This document shows positions 55,791 to 64,000 of a stretch of DNA of 64,000 bases, piece after piece. A program made the position numbers and the translations under genes. How positions within the stretch are numbered: the stretch's first letter is position 1; each line of letters begins with the position of its first letter. The notes under the pieces were generated by a model. That model saw only the letters and a program-made list of their open reading frames with translations, ran no database searches and was not told where the DNA came from. This DNA is from Mesorhizobium sp. 131-2-1 (GTDB taxonomy: Bacteria; Pseudomonadota; Alphaproteobacteria; Rhizobiales; Rhizobiaceae), in assembly GCF_016756535.1 (NCBI RefSeq), contig NZ_AP023247.1:1798501-1862500 (forward strand). The letters are read 5' to 3'.

Positions 55791-56588
55791 ATGGAGACAG
55801 CACGGCCCGCCAGCCATGCAGAGTCTGAAACCGTGAGGGTCAGCAACCCCGGCGGATCGAGCCCATTTGTGCTGACTTGCGACCACGCCTCCAACTTCCT
55901 GCCCGCCGAATTCGGCACGCTTGGCCTGCCCGCCGAGGACCTTTCCCGCCATATCGCCTGGGATCCCGGCGCGCTGCCGGTCGCTCACCGCATGGCCGCC
56001 GCGCTCGACGCCACGCTGGTCGAGACCGGCATCTCGCGCCTCGTCATCGACTGCAACCGGCCGCTCGACGCGCCGGACCTCGTGCCGCCAATCAGCGAGA
56101 CCACGATCATTCCCGGCAATGCCGGCCTGTCGGACAAGCAGCGCGAACGGCGCATCGATCTGTCGTGGCGCCCGTTCCACGACACGATCGCGCGCATCAT
56201 CGACGGTAGGCTGGCGCGCGGGCAGGAGACGCGGTTGGTGTCGGTTCATTCCTTCACGCCGGTCTACAAGGGCAAGAGCCGGCCCTGGCATATCGGCATC
56301 ATCCATGACGAGGACCGCCGGCTGGCGGCACCCCTGATATCAGCGCTGCAGCGGCTCGCCGGCGTCACCGTCGGCGTCAACGAACCCTATTCGCCGGCCG
56401 ACCGCGTCTATTTCACGCTGGAACGGCACGCGCGCTCGCGCGGCCTTGCCTGCGTGATGATCGAGATCCGCAACGATGAAATCTCCGGCGAGACCGGGCA
56501 GCGGAGATGGGCGGATCTGCTCACCGGCATTTTTTCCAATCTGGAGCCCGAGGAGGCCAGCGGCTCCCGACAACGCGCAGTGGGATAG
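55791..56588 (+). CDS. N-formylglutamate amidohydrolase family protein
   Basis: 265-residue zinc hydrolase of the FGase/HutG family. Seen: LTCDHASNFLPAEFGTLGLP (metal His), AWDPGALPVAHRMAAALDA, DCNRPLDAPDLVPP, VHSFTPVYKG and HIGIIHDEDRR. HutG-type members release glutamate from N-formylglutamate. There are no histidine-utilisation genes here. Next to a glutamine-synthetase-like ligase the enzyme may instead hydrolyse a gamma-glutamyl amide or another N-acyl glutamate. It is first in the rightward catabolic run. Confidence 0.87.
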   Translation: METARPASHAESETVRVSNPGGSSPFVLTCDHASNFLPAEFGTLGLPAEDLSRHIAWDPGALPVAHRMAAALDATLVETGISRLVIDCNRPLDAPDLVPPISETTIIPGNAGLSDKQRERRIDLSWRPFHDTIARIIDGRLARGQETRLVSVHSFTPVYKGKSRPWHIGIIHDEDRRLAAPLISALQRLAGVTVGVNEPYSPADRVYFTLERHARSRGLACVMIEIRNDEISGETGQRRWADLLTGIFSNLEPEEASGSRQRAVG

Positions 56589-56628
56589 TCAGTACAATCG
56601 GCCAGCTAAGAAATTAAGGGGACTTCAC

Positions 56629-58185
56629 ATGGCAGACTACTCGGACGTCGACAAGCATGAGGACCTAAAGGTCCTTCACGGAATGGGCTATGCCCAGGAA
56701 CTGTCGCGAAGCATGAGCCGCTTCTCGAACTTCGCGATCTCATTCTCGATCATCTGCATCCTGTCGGGCGGCATCAATTCGTTCGCGCAAGCCACCTCGT
56801 CCATCGGCGGCGCCGGCGCCGGCATCGGCTGGATTGTCGGCTGTGCCGTTTCCGGGTTCTTCGCTCTCGCGATGGCACAGATCGCCTCGGCGTTTCCGAC
56901 CGCCGGCGGCCTCTATCACTGGTCGTCGATCCTCGGTAACCGTTTCACCGGCTGGCTGACCGCCTGGCTCAACCTGCTTGGCCTTATCACCGTGCTCGGC
57001 GCCATCAACATCGGCACCGCGTTCTTCTTCGTCGGCACGTTCGGCAGCTGGTTCGGCATCACCGGCACGCCTGGCGAGATCGTCGGGTTCGTTGCCTTCA
57101 TCACCGTGCTTCAGGCGCTCTGCAATCACTTCGGCATCAAGCTTACCGCCATGCTGACGGATGCCTCCGGCTTCCTGATCCTCGGCGCAACGGCGGTGCT
57201 GATCGTGGCTTGCCTGGTGTTTGCTCCGGCAATCGACGTCACCCGGTTGTGGACGTTCACCAACTACTCGGGCGACGCGGGCGGCGGGGTTTTCCCGCAG
57301 ACCGACTCCATGACCTACCTCTTCCTGCTCTGCCTGCTGCTGCCGGTCTACACGATCACCGGCTATGACGCGTCGGCGCATACGTCGGAAGAGACGCTCA
57401 AGGCCGCACACTCGGTTCCGCGAGCGATCGTTTCGTCCGTGCTCTGGTCGTCGCTGATTGGATGGGTCATGCTTTGCGCCATCGTGCTGGCGATCCCGGA
57501 CCTCGCGGCCGGCGCCAAGCAGGGTTGGAGTGTCTTCTTCTCGACCATGGACGCAATCCTGCCCGTGTGGCTGAAGGAACTGCTCTATTTCGCCATCCTG
57601 ATCTCGCAGTTCCTCTGCGGTCTGGCCACGGTGACCTCGGCTTCTCGCATGCTGTTTGCCTTCTCTCGCGATGGCGGCATGCCGGTCGGGTCAGCCGGAC
57701 TCGCCAAAGTCAGCCCAACCTGGCGGACGCCGGTCAACGCCATCTGGACCGCCGCGATCCTCGAGATTATCTACGTCTTCCTTGCCCAGTTCATCTCGAT
57801 CGGGGGCACCAACATCTACACCATCGTCGTCAACTCGACGCTGGTCTTCCTGTTCCTGTCATTCACGGTCCCGATCGTGCTCGGCATGCTCACTTTCGGA
57901 ACGGCGAAGTGGCCGAACCCCGGCCCGTGGAATCTCGGCGCCGGCCTGTTCAAGCTGTTCTGCGCCCTGTCGGTCATCGGCATGGCGATCATCTTCTACA
58001 TCGCCATCCAGCCGCCGAACGACAAGGTGCTCTACATCACCATTGGCTTCCTTGTGCTGACTGCGGTGCTTTGGTTCGGTTTCGAGAACCGTCGCTTCCA
58101 GGGCCCGCCGATCGGCGACCAGATCGCGGCACGCCAGGCAGCGATCAAGGCAGCCGAACAGGCGGTCGGCGAAACCGGCAACTGA
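56629..58185 (+). CDS. APC-superfamily amino acid/amine permease
   Basis: 518 residues with twelve hydrophobic segments. The family start LHGMGYAQELSRSMSRFSNF, the helix 1 break (IICILSGGINSFAQA) and GYDASAHTSEETLKAAHSVP identify an amino acid/GABA/choline-type (BAT1-like) permease. AAGGGGA precedes the ATG. The substrate is not readable; with the adjoining enzymes an amine or amino alcohol is plausible. A strong hairpin follows the stop. Confidence 0.92.
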   Translation: MADYSDVDKHEDLKVLHGMGYAQELSRSMSRFSNFAISFSIICILSGGINSFAQATSSIGGAGAGIGWIVGCAVSGFFALAMAQIASAFPTAGGLYHWSSILGNRFTGWLTAWLNLLGLITVLGAINIGTAFFFVGTFGSWFGITGTPGEIVGFVAFITVLQALCNHFGIKLTAMLTDASGFLILGATAVLIVACLVFAPAIDVTRLWTFTNYSGDAGGGVFPQTDSMTYLFLLCLLLPVYTITGYDASAHTSEETLKAAHSVPRAIVSSVLWSSLIGWVMLCAIVLAIPDLAAGAKQGWSVFFSTMDAILPVWLKELLYFAILISQFLCGLATVTSASRMLFAFSRDGGMPVGSAGLAKVSPTWRTPVNAIWTAAILEIIYVFLAQFISIGGTNIYTIVVNSTLVFLFLSFTVPIVLGMLTFGTAKWPNPGPWNLGAGLFKLFCALSVIGMAIIFYIAIQPPNDKVLYITIGFLVLTAVLWFGFENRRFQGPPIGDQIAARQAAIKAAEQAVGETGN

Positions 58186-58200
58186 CGTCTATTTTCATGG

Positions 58201-58227
58201 CCATGGCCGGCCTCGCGCCGGCCATGG
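58201..58227 (+). promoter_or_regulatory. intercistronic hairpin between permease and ligase genes
   Basis: Perfect 11-bp stem CCATGGCCGGC / GCCGGCCATGG with loop CTCGC, 15 bases after the permease stop. There is no T-run, so it probably protects or processes mRNA, or causes partial termination. Confidence 0.65.
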
Positions 58228-58272
58228 CTGCGTTTATGCCTCTCAACGACCAAGCGCTGGAGTGCCAAAGGA

Positions 58273-59643
58273 ATGGCCGGAAATTTCTCGTTCGATCAGT
58301 TGAAGAAAGCGGTCTCCAATGGCGAGATCGACACGGTACTGGCCTGTATCGTCGACATGCAGGGCCGGCTCGCGGGAAAGCGGTTCCTGGCCCAGTACTT
58401 CGTCGATTCCGCGCATGGCGAGACGCATGGCTGCAACTATCTGCTCGCCTGCGACATCGATATGGAGCCGGTGCCGGGTTACAAGGCGGCGAGCTGGTCG
58501 AAGGGCTATGGCGACTTCGTCATGAAGCCCGACCTTTCGACGCTGCGTCGCATTCCCTGGCTGGAAAAGACAGCGCTGGTGATCTGCGATGTGCTCGACC
58601 ACCACGACCATGAGGACCTCGCGCATTCGCCGCGCGCCATTCTGAAGAAGCAGGTCAAGCGGCTGAGCGAACGCGGCTATATCGGCTACTTTGCGTCCGA
58701 GCTCGAGTTCTACCTGTTCAACGAGACATACGATTCCGCCCGCAAGAAGCACTGGCAGGGCCTCGACTCAGCCTCGCCCTATATCGGCGACTACCAGATC
58801 GGCATCACCACCAAGGAAGAAGGCGTCATGCGCCGGCTTCGCAACGAGATGGAAGCCGCCGGCATTCCGATCGAGAACTCCAAGGGCGAGTGGGGTCCCG
58901 GCCAGGAAGAGATCAATGTGCGCTATGCCGAGGCGCTCGACATGGCTGACCGCCACGTCATCTTGAAGAACGGCGCCAAGGAGATCGCCGATTCCGAAGG
59001 CAAGTCGATCTCCTTCATGGCCAAGTACAATTACGGGCTCGCCGGCAACTCCAGCCACATCCACAATTCGCTGTGGAGCGCCGACGGCAAGACGCCGCTG
59101 TTCTTCGACAAGAAGTCGGAGTGGACGCTGTCCACGCTCGGCCAGCAATGGGCGGCCGGTCAGCTCAAATACGCCAAGGAGTTCACCTGGTTCCTGGCGC
59201 CCTACATCAACTCCTACAAGCGCTTCCAGGCCGGCACGTTCGCGCCGACCAAGATCATGTGGAGCGAGGACAACCGCACCGCCGGCTTCCGCCTGTGCGG
59301 CGAGGGCACCAAGGGCATCCGCATGGAGTGCCGCATCGGCGGCGCGGACCTCAACCCCTATCTCGCCTTCGCCGCGCTGATCGCGTCGGGCCTTGCCGGC
59401 ATCGACGAGAAGCTGGAACTGCAGAAGCCGTTCGTCGGCGACGCCTACCAGGCCTCGCGCCTGCCGGAGATCCCAAAGACGCTGCGCGACGCCACCGAGA
59501 CGCTGTCGAAGTCGAAGATGCTGAAGCAGGCCTTCGGCGAGGACGTGATCGAGCACTACGTGCACACCGCTCGCTGGGAGCAGTTCGAATACGACCGCCG
59601 CATTACGGACTGGGAACTGCACAGGGGGTTCGAGCGGTACTAG
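58273..59643 (+). CDS. glutamine-synthetase-family gamma-glutamyl ligase (GlnA4/PuuA/GSIII-like)
   Basis: 456 residues with a GS catalytic fold: ACIVDMQGRLAGKRFLAQYF (beta-grasp part), metal/glutamate residues in FASELEFYLFNE, GPGQEEINVRYAEALDMADR, ATP-binding AGNSSHIHNSLWS and RMECRIGGADLNPYLAFAAL. The adenylylation Tyr loop of GlnA is not seen. Enzymes of this branch join glutamate to amines (polyamines, ethanolamine, isopropylamine) rather than ammonia. An aldehyde dehydrogenase and an Fe-alcohol dehydrogenase follow, which points to an amino alcohol substrate. Substrate is inferred. Confidence 0.88.
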   Translation: MAGNFSFDQLKKAVSNGEIDTVLACIVDMQGRLAGKRFLAQYFVDSAHGETHGCNYLLACDIDMEPVPGYKAASWSKGYGDFVMKPDLSTLRRIPWLEKTALVICDVLDHHDHEDLAHSPRAILKKQVKRLSERGYIGYFASELEFYLFNETYDSARKKHWQGLDSASPYIGDYQIGITTKEEGVMRRLRNEMEAAGIPIENSKGEWGPGQEEINVRYAEALDMADRHVILKNGAKEIADSEGKSISFMAKYNYGLAGNSSHIHNSLWSADGKTPLFFDKKSEWTLSTLGQQWAAGQLKYAKEFTWFLAPYINSYKRFQAGTFAPTKIMWSEDNRTAGFRLCGEGTKGIRMECRIGGADLNPYLAFAALIASGLAGIDEKLELQKPFVGDAYQASRLPEIPKTLRDATETLSKSKMLKQAFGEDVIEHYVHTARWEQFEYDRRITDWELHRGFERY

Positions 59644-59678
59644 ACTGGCTGCAGCGGCGGCGGCGCGCTTCACCTTTG

Positions 59679-59705
59679 CCCTCTCCGATGCGAACGCGGA
59701 GAGGG
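59679..59705 (+). promoter_or_regulatory. intercistronic hairpin between ligase and aldehyde dehydrogenase genes
   Basis: Perfect 9-bp stem CCCTCTCCG / CGGAGAGGG with a 9-base loop, 35 bases after the ligase stop. There is no T-run. The remaining space to the next ATG (~115 bases) shows no gene. Confidence 0.6.
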
Positions 59706-59821
59706 GGGAACTGCCGCCGAAGTTTCGTCCTTTCCCCGTTTGGGAGGAAGTGCCGGCAGGCGGACGAGCGGTGACGCCAACCGACAGAATTTCGATTGTA
59801 ACAAGTGCGAGGACTGAAAGA

Positions 59822-61210
59822 ATGACCGAAACGGTCAAACTCAAATCACCCATCGATGGCTCGATCTATGCCGAGCGGCCGGTCGCCACCGATCATGCGA
59901 TCAATGCCGCCGTCGAGCGCGCCAAGGCGGCGCAGGAGAAGTGGGCCGAAACGCCGGTCGTCGAGCGCGGCAAGTACATGCTGGCGATGCTGGAAGCACT
60001 GGTCGCCATGACCGACGAGATCGTGCCGGAGATCGCCTGGCAGATGGGGCGCCCGGTGCGCTATGGCGGCGAATTCGGCGGCGTCAAGGAACGCGTCAAC
60101 TACATGGTTGAGATCGCCGAGCAGGCGCTGAAGCCGGTCATGGCCTCCAACCCGAAGGACGGCTTCCGCCGCTATGTGAAGAAGGTGCCGCTCGGCGTCG
60201 TCATGGTCGTCGCGCCGTGGAACTACCCCTATCTCACCGCCGTCAACACCATCGTGCCGGCGCTGATGGCCGGCAGCGCCGTCATCCTCAAGCATGCCGC
60301 GCAGACGCTGCTGGTCGGCGAGCGCTTCCAGCAGGCCTTCGACAAGGCCGGGCTGCCCAAGGGCCTGTTCCAGAACCTTGTCCTGAACCACGGCCAGACC
60401 GAGAAGCTGCTCGGCTCCGGCAAGATCGACCATGTCAACTTCACCGGCTCGGTCGCCGGCGGGCGCGCCATCGAGAAGGCGGCGGCCGGCACCTTCATGA
60501 GCCTCGGCCTCGAGCTCGGCGGCAAGGACCCGGCCTATGTGTTGCCCGACGCCAAGATGGATCATGCGGTCGCCAATCTGGTCGACGGCGCCTTCTTCAA
60601 TTCCGGCCAGTGCTGCTGCGGCATCGAGCGCGTCTATGTGCACGAGAAGGTCTATGACGAGTTCGTCGAAGGCTTCATCGCCGAGACCAGGAACTATGTC
60701 GTCGGCAATCCGCTGGAGCAGGCGACCACGATGGGGCCGATGGCGCAGGCGCGCTTCGCCGACCTGATCCGCGAGCAGAAGGCCGAGGCGCTGCGCAAGG
60801 GTGCCGCCGCGCACATCAACATGAAGGTCGAGAACGACAAGCCGGGCTCGCCCTATCTTGCGCCGGAAGTGCTGACCAATGTCGACCACCAGATGAGCGT
60901 CATGCGCGAGGAAAGCTTCGGGCCGATCGTCGGCATCATGAAGGTGCGCAACGATGAGGAGGCGATCGCGCTGATGAATGACAGCCCCTATGGGCTGACG
61001 GCCTCGATCTGGACGCACGATACCGAGCGCGCTGTCGCGATCGGCGATCGCGTCGAGACCGGCACCGTGTTCATGAACCGCTGCGACTACCTCGATCCGG
61101 CGCTGGTCTGGACCGGAGTCAAGGACACCGGCAAGGGCGCGGCGCTTTCGGCCATCGGCTACGACAATCTGACCCGGCCGAAATCCTATCACCTGCGCGA
61201 AGCAATCTGA
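59822..61210 (+). CDS. NAD(P)-dependent aldehyde dehydrogenase
   Basis: 462-residue ALDH-superfamily enzyme oxidising an aldehyde to the acid. Active site: Asn in APWNYPYLTA (~134), Glu in LELGGKDPAYV (~231) and a catalytic Cys in FFNSGQCCCGIERVY (264-266). ATG 59822 follows GAGGACTGAAAG. Its stop is 17 bases before the Fe-alcohol dehydrogenase start, so the two probably act in sequence: alcohol to aldehyde to acid. Confidence 0.94.
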   Translation: MTETVKLKSPIDGSIYAERPVATDHAINAAVERAKAAQEKWAETPVVERGKYMLAMLEALVAMTDEIVPEIAWQMGRPVRYGGEFGGVKERVNYMVEIAEQALKPVMASNPKDGFRRYVKKVPLGVVMVVAPWNYPYLTAVNTIVPALMAGSAVILKHAAQTLLVGERFQQAFDKAGLPKGLFQNLVLNHGQTEKLLGSGKIDHVNFTGSVAGGRAIEKAAAGTFMSLGLELGGKDPAYVLPDAKMDHAVANLVDGAFFNSGQCCCGIERVYVHEKVYDEFVEGFIAETRNYVVGNPLEQATTMGPMAQARFADLIREQKAEALRKGAAAHINMKVENDKPGSPYLAPEVLTNVDHQMSVMREESFGPIVGIMKVRNDEEAIALMNDSPYGLTASIWTHDTERAVAIGDRVETGTVFMNRCDYLDPALVWTGVKDTGKGAALSAIGYDNLTRPKSYHLREAI

Positions 61211-61227
61211 CTTTCGAAAGACAAGCC

Positions 61228-62400
61228 ATGTCCAAGCTGATCTCCAAATGGAACTACCCGACCACCGTCCGCTTCGGCGCCGGCCGTATCAAGGAATTGC
61301 CCGACGTGCTGGCCGCCGCCGGCATCGAACGGCCGCTCTTCGTCACCGATCCGGGCCTGGCCAAGCTGCCGGTCGTCGCTTCGACGCTCAAGATCCTCGA
61401 CGACGCCAAGGTGCCCTATGGCGTGTTTTCCGAGGTGAAGCCCAATCCGGTCGATTCCAATCTCACCGCCGGCATCGCGGTGTTCAAGAAGGGCAAGCAT
61501 GACGGCGTCATCGCCTTCGGCGGCGGTTCGGCGCTCGACCTCGGCAAGCTGATCGCCTTCCAGGCCGGGCAAACGCGGCCGGTGTGGGATTTCGAGGATG
61601 TTGGCGACTGGTGGACCAGGGCCAATTCGGACGCAATTGCGCCGATCATCGCGGTGCCAACCACGGCCGGCACCGGCTCGGAAGTCGGCCGCGCCGGCGT
61701 CATCACCAACGAGGCGACCCACACCAAGAAGGTCATCTTCCACCCGAAGCTGTTGCCGGCCATCGTGATTGCCGATCCGGAACTGTCTGTCGGCATGCCG
61801 GGCTTCATCACCGCCGGCACCGGCATGGACGCGCTTGCCCACTGCCTCGAGGCCTATTGCGCGCCGGGGTACCATCCGATGGCCGACGGCATCGCCGTGG
61901 AGGGCATAAGGCTGGTGTTCGAGAACCTGCCCAAGGCCTTCGCCAACGGCAAGGATCTCGTCGCCCGCGCGCATATGATGAGCGCCGCGGCGATGGGCGC
62001 AGCCGCGTTCCAGAAGGGGCTCGGCGCCATCCACTCGCTGTCGCATCCGATCGGCGCGCTCTACGACACCCATCACGGCATGACCAATGCGGTGTTCATG
62101 CCCTATGTGCTGGCGTTCAACCGCGACGCCATCGACGAACGCATTGCCCGGCTCGCCGCCTATTGCGGCATCAAGGGCGGCTTCGACGGCTTCGCCAAGG
62201 CGATCATCAAGCTGCGCAAGGATCTGAAGGTGCCGCATGCGCTGCCGGGCCTGATCAAAGGCCTCGACATGGACAAGAAGCGCAAGGGACTGATCGCCGA
62301 CATGGCGGTGGTCGATCCGACCGCCGGCGGCAACCCGGTCAAGCTGACCAAGAAGGCAGCACTGACGCTGCTCGAGAATGCCATAGCCGGCGCTGTCTGA
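61228..62400 (+). CDS. iron-containing alcohol dehydrogenase
   Basis: 390-residue group III alcohol dehydrogenase. NAD-binding GGGSALDLGK (98-107), TTAGTGSEVGRAGVI, and iron ligands Asp201 and His205 in GTGMDALAHCLEAYC with later His in HSLSHPIGALYDTHHG (His268/272 and His282). It would oxidise the hydroxyl group of a (gamma-glutamylated) amino alcohol in the proposed pathway. It is last before a 243-base gap that holds the Pho-box-like promoter. Confidence 0.94.
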   Translation: MSKLISKWNYPTTVRFGAGRIKELPDVLAAAGIERPLFVTDPGLAKLPVVASTLKILDDAKVPYGVFSEVKPNPVDSNLTAGIAVFKKGKHDGVIAFGGGSALDLGKLIAFQAGQTRPVWDFEDVGDWWTRANSDAIAPIIAVPTTAGTGSEVGRAGVITNEATHTKKVIFHPKLLPAIVIADPELSVGMPGFITAGTGMDALAHCLEAYCAPGYHPMADGIAVEGIRLVFENLPKAFANGKDLVARAHMMSAAAMGAAAFQKGLGAIHSLSHPIGALYDTHHGMTNAVFMPYVLAFNRDAIDERIARLAAYCGIKGGFDGFAKAIIKLRKDLKVPHALPGLIKGLDMDKKRKGLIADMAVVDPTAGGNPVKLTKKAALTLLENAIAGAV

Positions 62401-62557
62401 AACTGATTTCGGGCGCCGGAATTTGATCCGGGAAACGAGGGGAAAGGAAAGGGGAAGGGCGAAAGACAAGGCGGGAAATGATTAGCCGGAAAAAGAATCG
62501 CGGGGCGATTGCTACACCCGGTTAAAAAGAGTTTACTTTTTCGTACTGCGCGTGCTG

Positions 62558-62586
62558 GTTTCACAAAGCTTTCATCTGGCTGTCAC
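62558..62586 (+). promoter_or_regulatory. triple Pho-box-like direct repeat upstream of the ABC binding protein gene
   Basis: Three 7-mers with 11-base periodicity: GTTTCAC (62558-62564), AAAG, CTTTCAT (62569-62575), CTGG, CTGTCAC (62580-62586). The consensus Pho box is two CTGTCAT-like repeats separated by four bases, and the last two units each match six of seven positions. A possible -10 (GATACC, 62595-62600) follows at the usual distance. The site is 57 bases before the ATG. Confidence 0.65.
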
Positions 62587-62643
62587 ACGAAAACGATACC
62601 GCATCGCAGGCGTCCACAGGCGTCAGTTCAACGGAGAGAACAC

Positions 62644-63750
62644 ATGTTCAAATTCACGGGGAAAGTGCTTTCCCTTTCGGCCGCGACCCTGATGGTGTCG
62701 TCGGTGATTTCGTCCGCGGCTTCGCTGGATGAACTCGTCAAGGCGGCCAAGGCGGAGGGCGAGCTCACCACCATCGCGCTGCCGCATGACTGGTGCGGTT
62801 ACGGCGCCGTCATCGACGGCTTCAAGGCGAAGTATCCGGAAATCAAGATCAACGAACTCAATCCGGATGCCGGCTCGGGCGACGAGATCGAGGCGATCAA
62901 GGCCAACAAGGACAACAAGGGCCCGCAGGCGCCCGACGTGGTCGACGTCGGCCTTTCGTTCGGCCCGTCGGCAAAGGCTGATGGCCTGATCCAGCCCTAC
63001 AAGGTGTCGACCTGGGACTCGATCCCTGACAGCGCCAAGGATGCTGATGGCTTCTGGACCGGCGACTACTACGGCGTGCTGTCCTTCCTGGTGAACAAGG
63101 ACCTGGTCAAGGAAGCTCCGGCCGACTGGGCCGATCTCTTGAAGGCAGACTATGCCAACACGGTTGCGCTTGCCGGTGACCCGCGCGCCTCGAACCAGGC
63201 CATCCAGGCCGTCTACGCCGCCGGACTTTCCGGTGGCGCGGCTGCTGGTGAAGCCGCTGGCACCGCCGGCCTCGACTTCTTCAAGAAGCTCAATGCCGCC
63301 GGCAATTTCGTGCCGGTCATCGGCAAGCCGGCGACGCTCGCCCAGGGCCAGACTCCGATCCTGGTCACCTGGGACTACAACGCGCTTGCCGGCCGCGACA
63401 CGCTGAAGGGCAATCCGCCGGTCGACGTCGTGGTGCCGAAGACGGGCGTCGTCGCCGGCGTCTACGTGCAGGCGATCAGCGCCTACGCGCCGCACCCGAA
63501 TGCCGCCAAGCTGTGGCTTGAGTATCTCTACTCCGACGAAGGCCAGGTCGGCTGGCTGAAGGGCTATTGCCATCCGATCCGCTTCAACGACCTCGCCAAG
63601 AACGGCAAGCTCCCGGCCGATGTGATGGCCAAGCTGCCGCCGGCCGAGGCCTATGCGTCGGCCGTGTTCCCGACCCTCGACGAACAGGGCAAGGCCAAGG
63701 AAGCCATCACCAAGAACTGGGACGCCGTTGTCGGCGCCAACGTCAAGTAG
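62644..63750 (+). CDS. ABC transporter substrate-binding protein (Fe3+/putrescine/AEP-type)
   Basis: 368 residues. Signal peptide (KVLSLSAATLMVSSVISSAA) and a type II periplasmic-binding fold: ASLDELVKAAKAEGELTTIA, DVVDVGLSFGPSAKADGLIQ, WTGDYYGVLSFLVNKDLVKE. The group includes AfuA/FbpA, PotD and 2-aminoethylphosphonate-binding proteins. GGAGAG precedes the ATG. A permease gene follows after a hairpin. The Pho-box-like promoter suggests a phosphorus-containing or phosphate-starvation-related substrate. Identity of the ligand is open. Confidence 0.9.
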   Translation: MFKFTGKVLSLSAATLMVSSVISSAASLDELVKAAKAEGELTTIALPHDWCGYGAVIDGFKAKYPEIKINELNPDAGSGDEIEAIKANKDNKGPQAPDVVDVGLSFGPSAKADGLIQPYKVSTWDSIPDSAKDADGFWTGDYYGVLSFLVNKDLVKEAPADWADLLKADYANTVALAGDPRASNQAIQAVYAAGLSGGAAAGEAAGTAGLDFFKKLNAAGNFVPVIGKPATLAQGQTPILVTWDYNALAGRDTLKGNPPVDVVVPKTGVVAGVYVQAISAYAPHPNAAKLWLEYLYSDEGQVGWLKGYCHPIRFNDLAKNGKLPADVMAKLPPAEAYASAVFPTLDEQGKAKEAITKNWDAVVGANVK

Positions 63751-63763
63751 CACAATGGTATCG

Positions 63764-63788
63764 GCCGGGCGGCCCTTGGTCGCCCGGC
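63764..63788 (+). promoter_or_regulatory. intercistronic hairpin after the binding protein gene
   Basis: Perfect 8-bp stem GCCGGGCG / CGCCCGGC with a 9-base loop, between the binding protein and permease genes. Such hairpins commonly keep binding-protein mRNA more abundant than the permease part. Confidence 0.7.
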
Positions 63789-63813
63789 TCTACTCAAAGA
63801 CGGTAGCCGGCGC

Positions 63814-64000
63814 ATGACCGATGTCTCGCTTTCCAACCAGGCCATCGCGGGAAAGACCGCGCCACCCGCCGAGGCGCGAAGCCTGAGGCTGCCGACGCAG
63901 TGGCTCGGCGTTGCGCCGTTCTTCGTCTTCGCGATCATGTTCCTGATCCTGCCCACGCTCTACCTAATGCTGGGCGCCTTCCAGAACGATGCCGGTGAGT
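63814..64000 (+). CDS. ABC transporter permease, N-terminal fragment (cut by window edge)
   Basis: 62 codons are visible: a ~28-residue polar cytoplasmic N-terminus and then a first membrane helix (WLGVAPFFVFAIMFLILPTL) followed by LGAFQNDAGE. This is the start of a binding-protein-dependent permease of the PotB/FbpB type, partner of the upstream binding protein. The rest lies outside the window. Confidence 0.85.
   Translation, partial: MTDVSLSNQAIAGKTAPPAEARSLRLPTQWLGVAPFFVFAIMFLILPTLYLMLGAFQNDAGE

Overview
The window is a high-GC alphaproteobacterial chromosome segment. Gene content, small rhizobial protein families (DUF992, DUF3606) and palindromic intergenic repeats suggest a Mesorhizobium-like member of the Hyphomicrobiales. 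This is a judgement from familiarity; no search was run. There are no phage, IS or CRISPR features. The only RNA gene is a tRNA-Ser(GGA).

Layout. 1-3978 (minus): a high-affinity K+ uptake kdp operon with kdpF, kdpA, kdpB (cut by the left edge) and two extra tiny membrane frames, one of them frameshifted. 4316-14207: accessory genes, including a SnoaL-flavin monooxygenase fusion, an amidohydrolase/RidA pair, an LLM oxidoreductase, several small unknowns and a relic of a sugar ABC permease. 14446-25009: a nucleoside uptake and salvage island with a BMP-family binding protein, ABC ATPase and two permeases, cdd, punA and deoA, then upp and add on the other strand. 25144-29080: ubiE, ubiB and a coaBC that carries an N-terminal ribbon-helix-helix domain. 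29117-31397: divergent dgdA/dgdR-like pair (2,2-dialkylglycine decarboxylase and LysR regulator). 31457-37161: MFS exporter, two DUF992 proteins, TPR lipoprotein, rpsU, SET protein, SDR. 37438-43007: heterotetrameric sarcosine oxidase operon soxB-orf-soxD-soxA-soxG. 43163-50330: small proteins, a TetR regulator with repeated operator-like sites, and an acyl-CoA catabolic module (two SDRs, aminoglycoside-phosphotransferase-like kinase, MaoC, acyl-CoA dehydrogenase, MDR reductase). 50366-54654: RND efflux pump and its adaptor. 54812-64000: RpiR regulator, N-formylglutamate-amidohydrolase-like protein, amino acid permease, glutamine-synthetase-like ligase, aldehyde dehydrogenase, Fe-alcohol dehydrogenase, then an ABC transporter preceded by a triple Pho-box-like repeat.

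The most interesting points are: (i) coaBC fused to a FitA/VapB-type DNA-binding domain with a perfect 17-bp palindrome just upstream, suggesting an autoregulated CoA-biosynthesis enzyme; (ii) the right-end locus, whose enzymes would fit a gamma-glutamylated amino-alcohol (ethanolamine-like) degradation route next to a transporter that looks PhoB-controlled; (iii) a TetR gene and a small secreted-protein gene sharing CGTACA half-sites in their promoters; (iv) an extra, frameshifted small membrane frame translationally coupled to kdpB.
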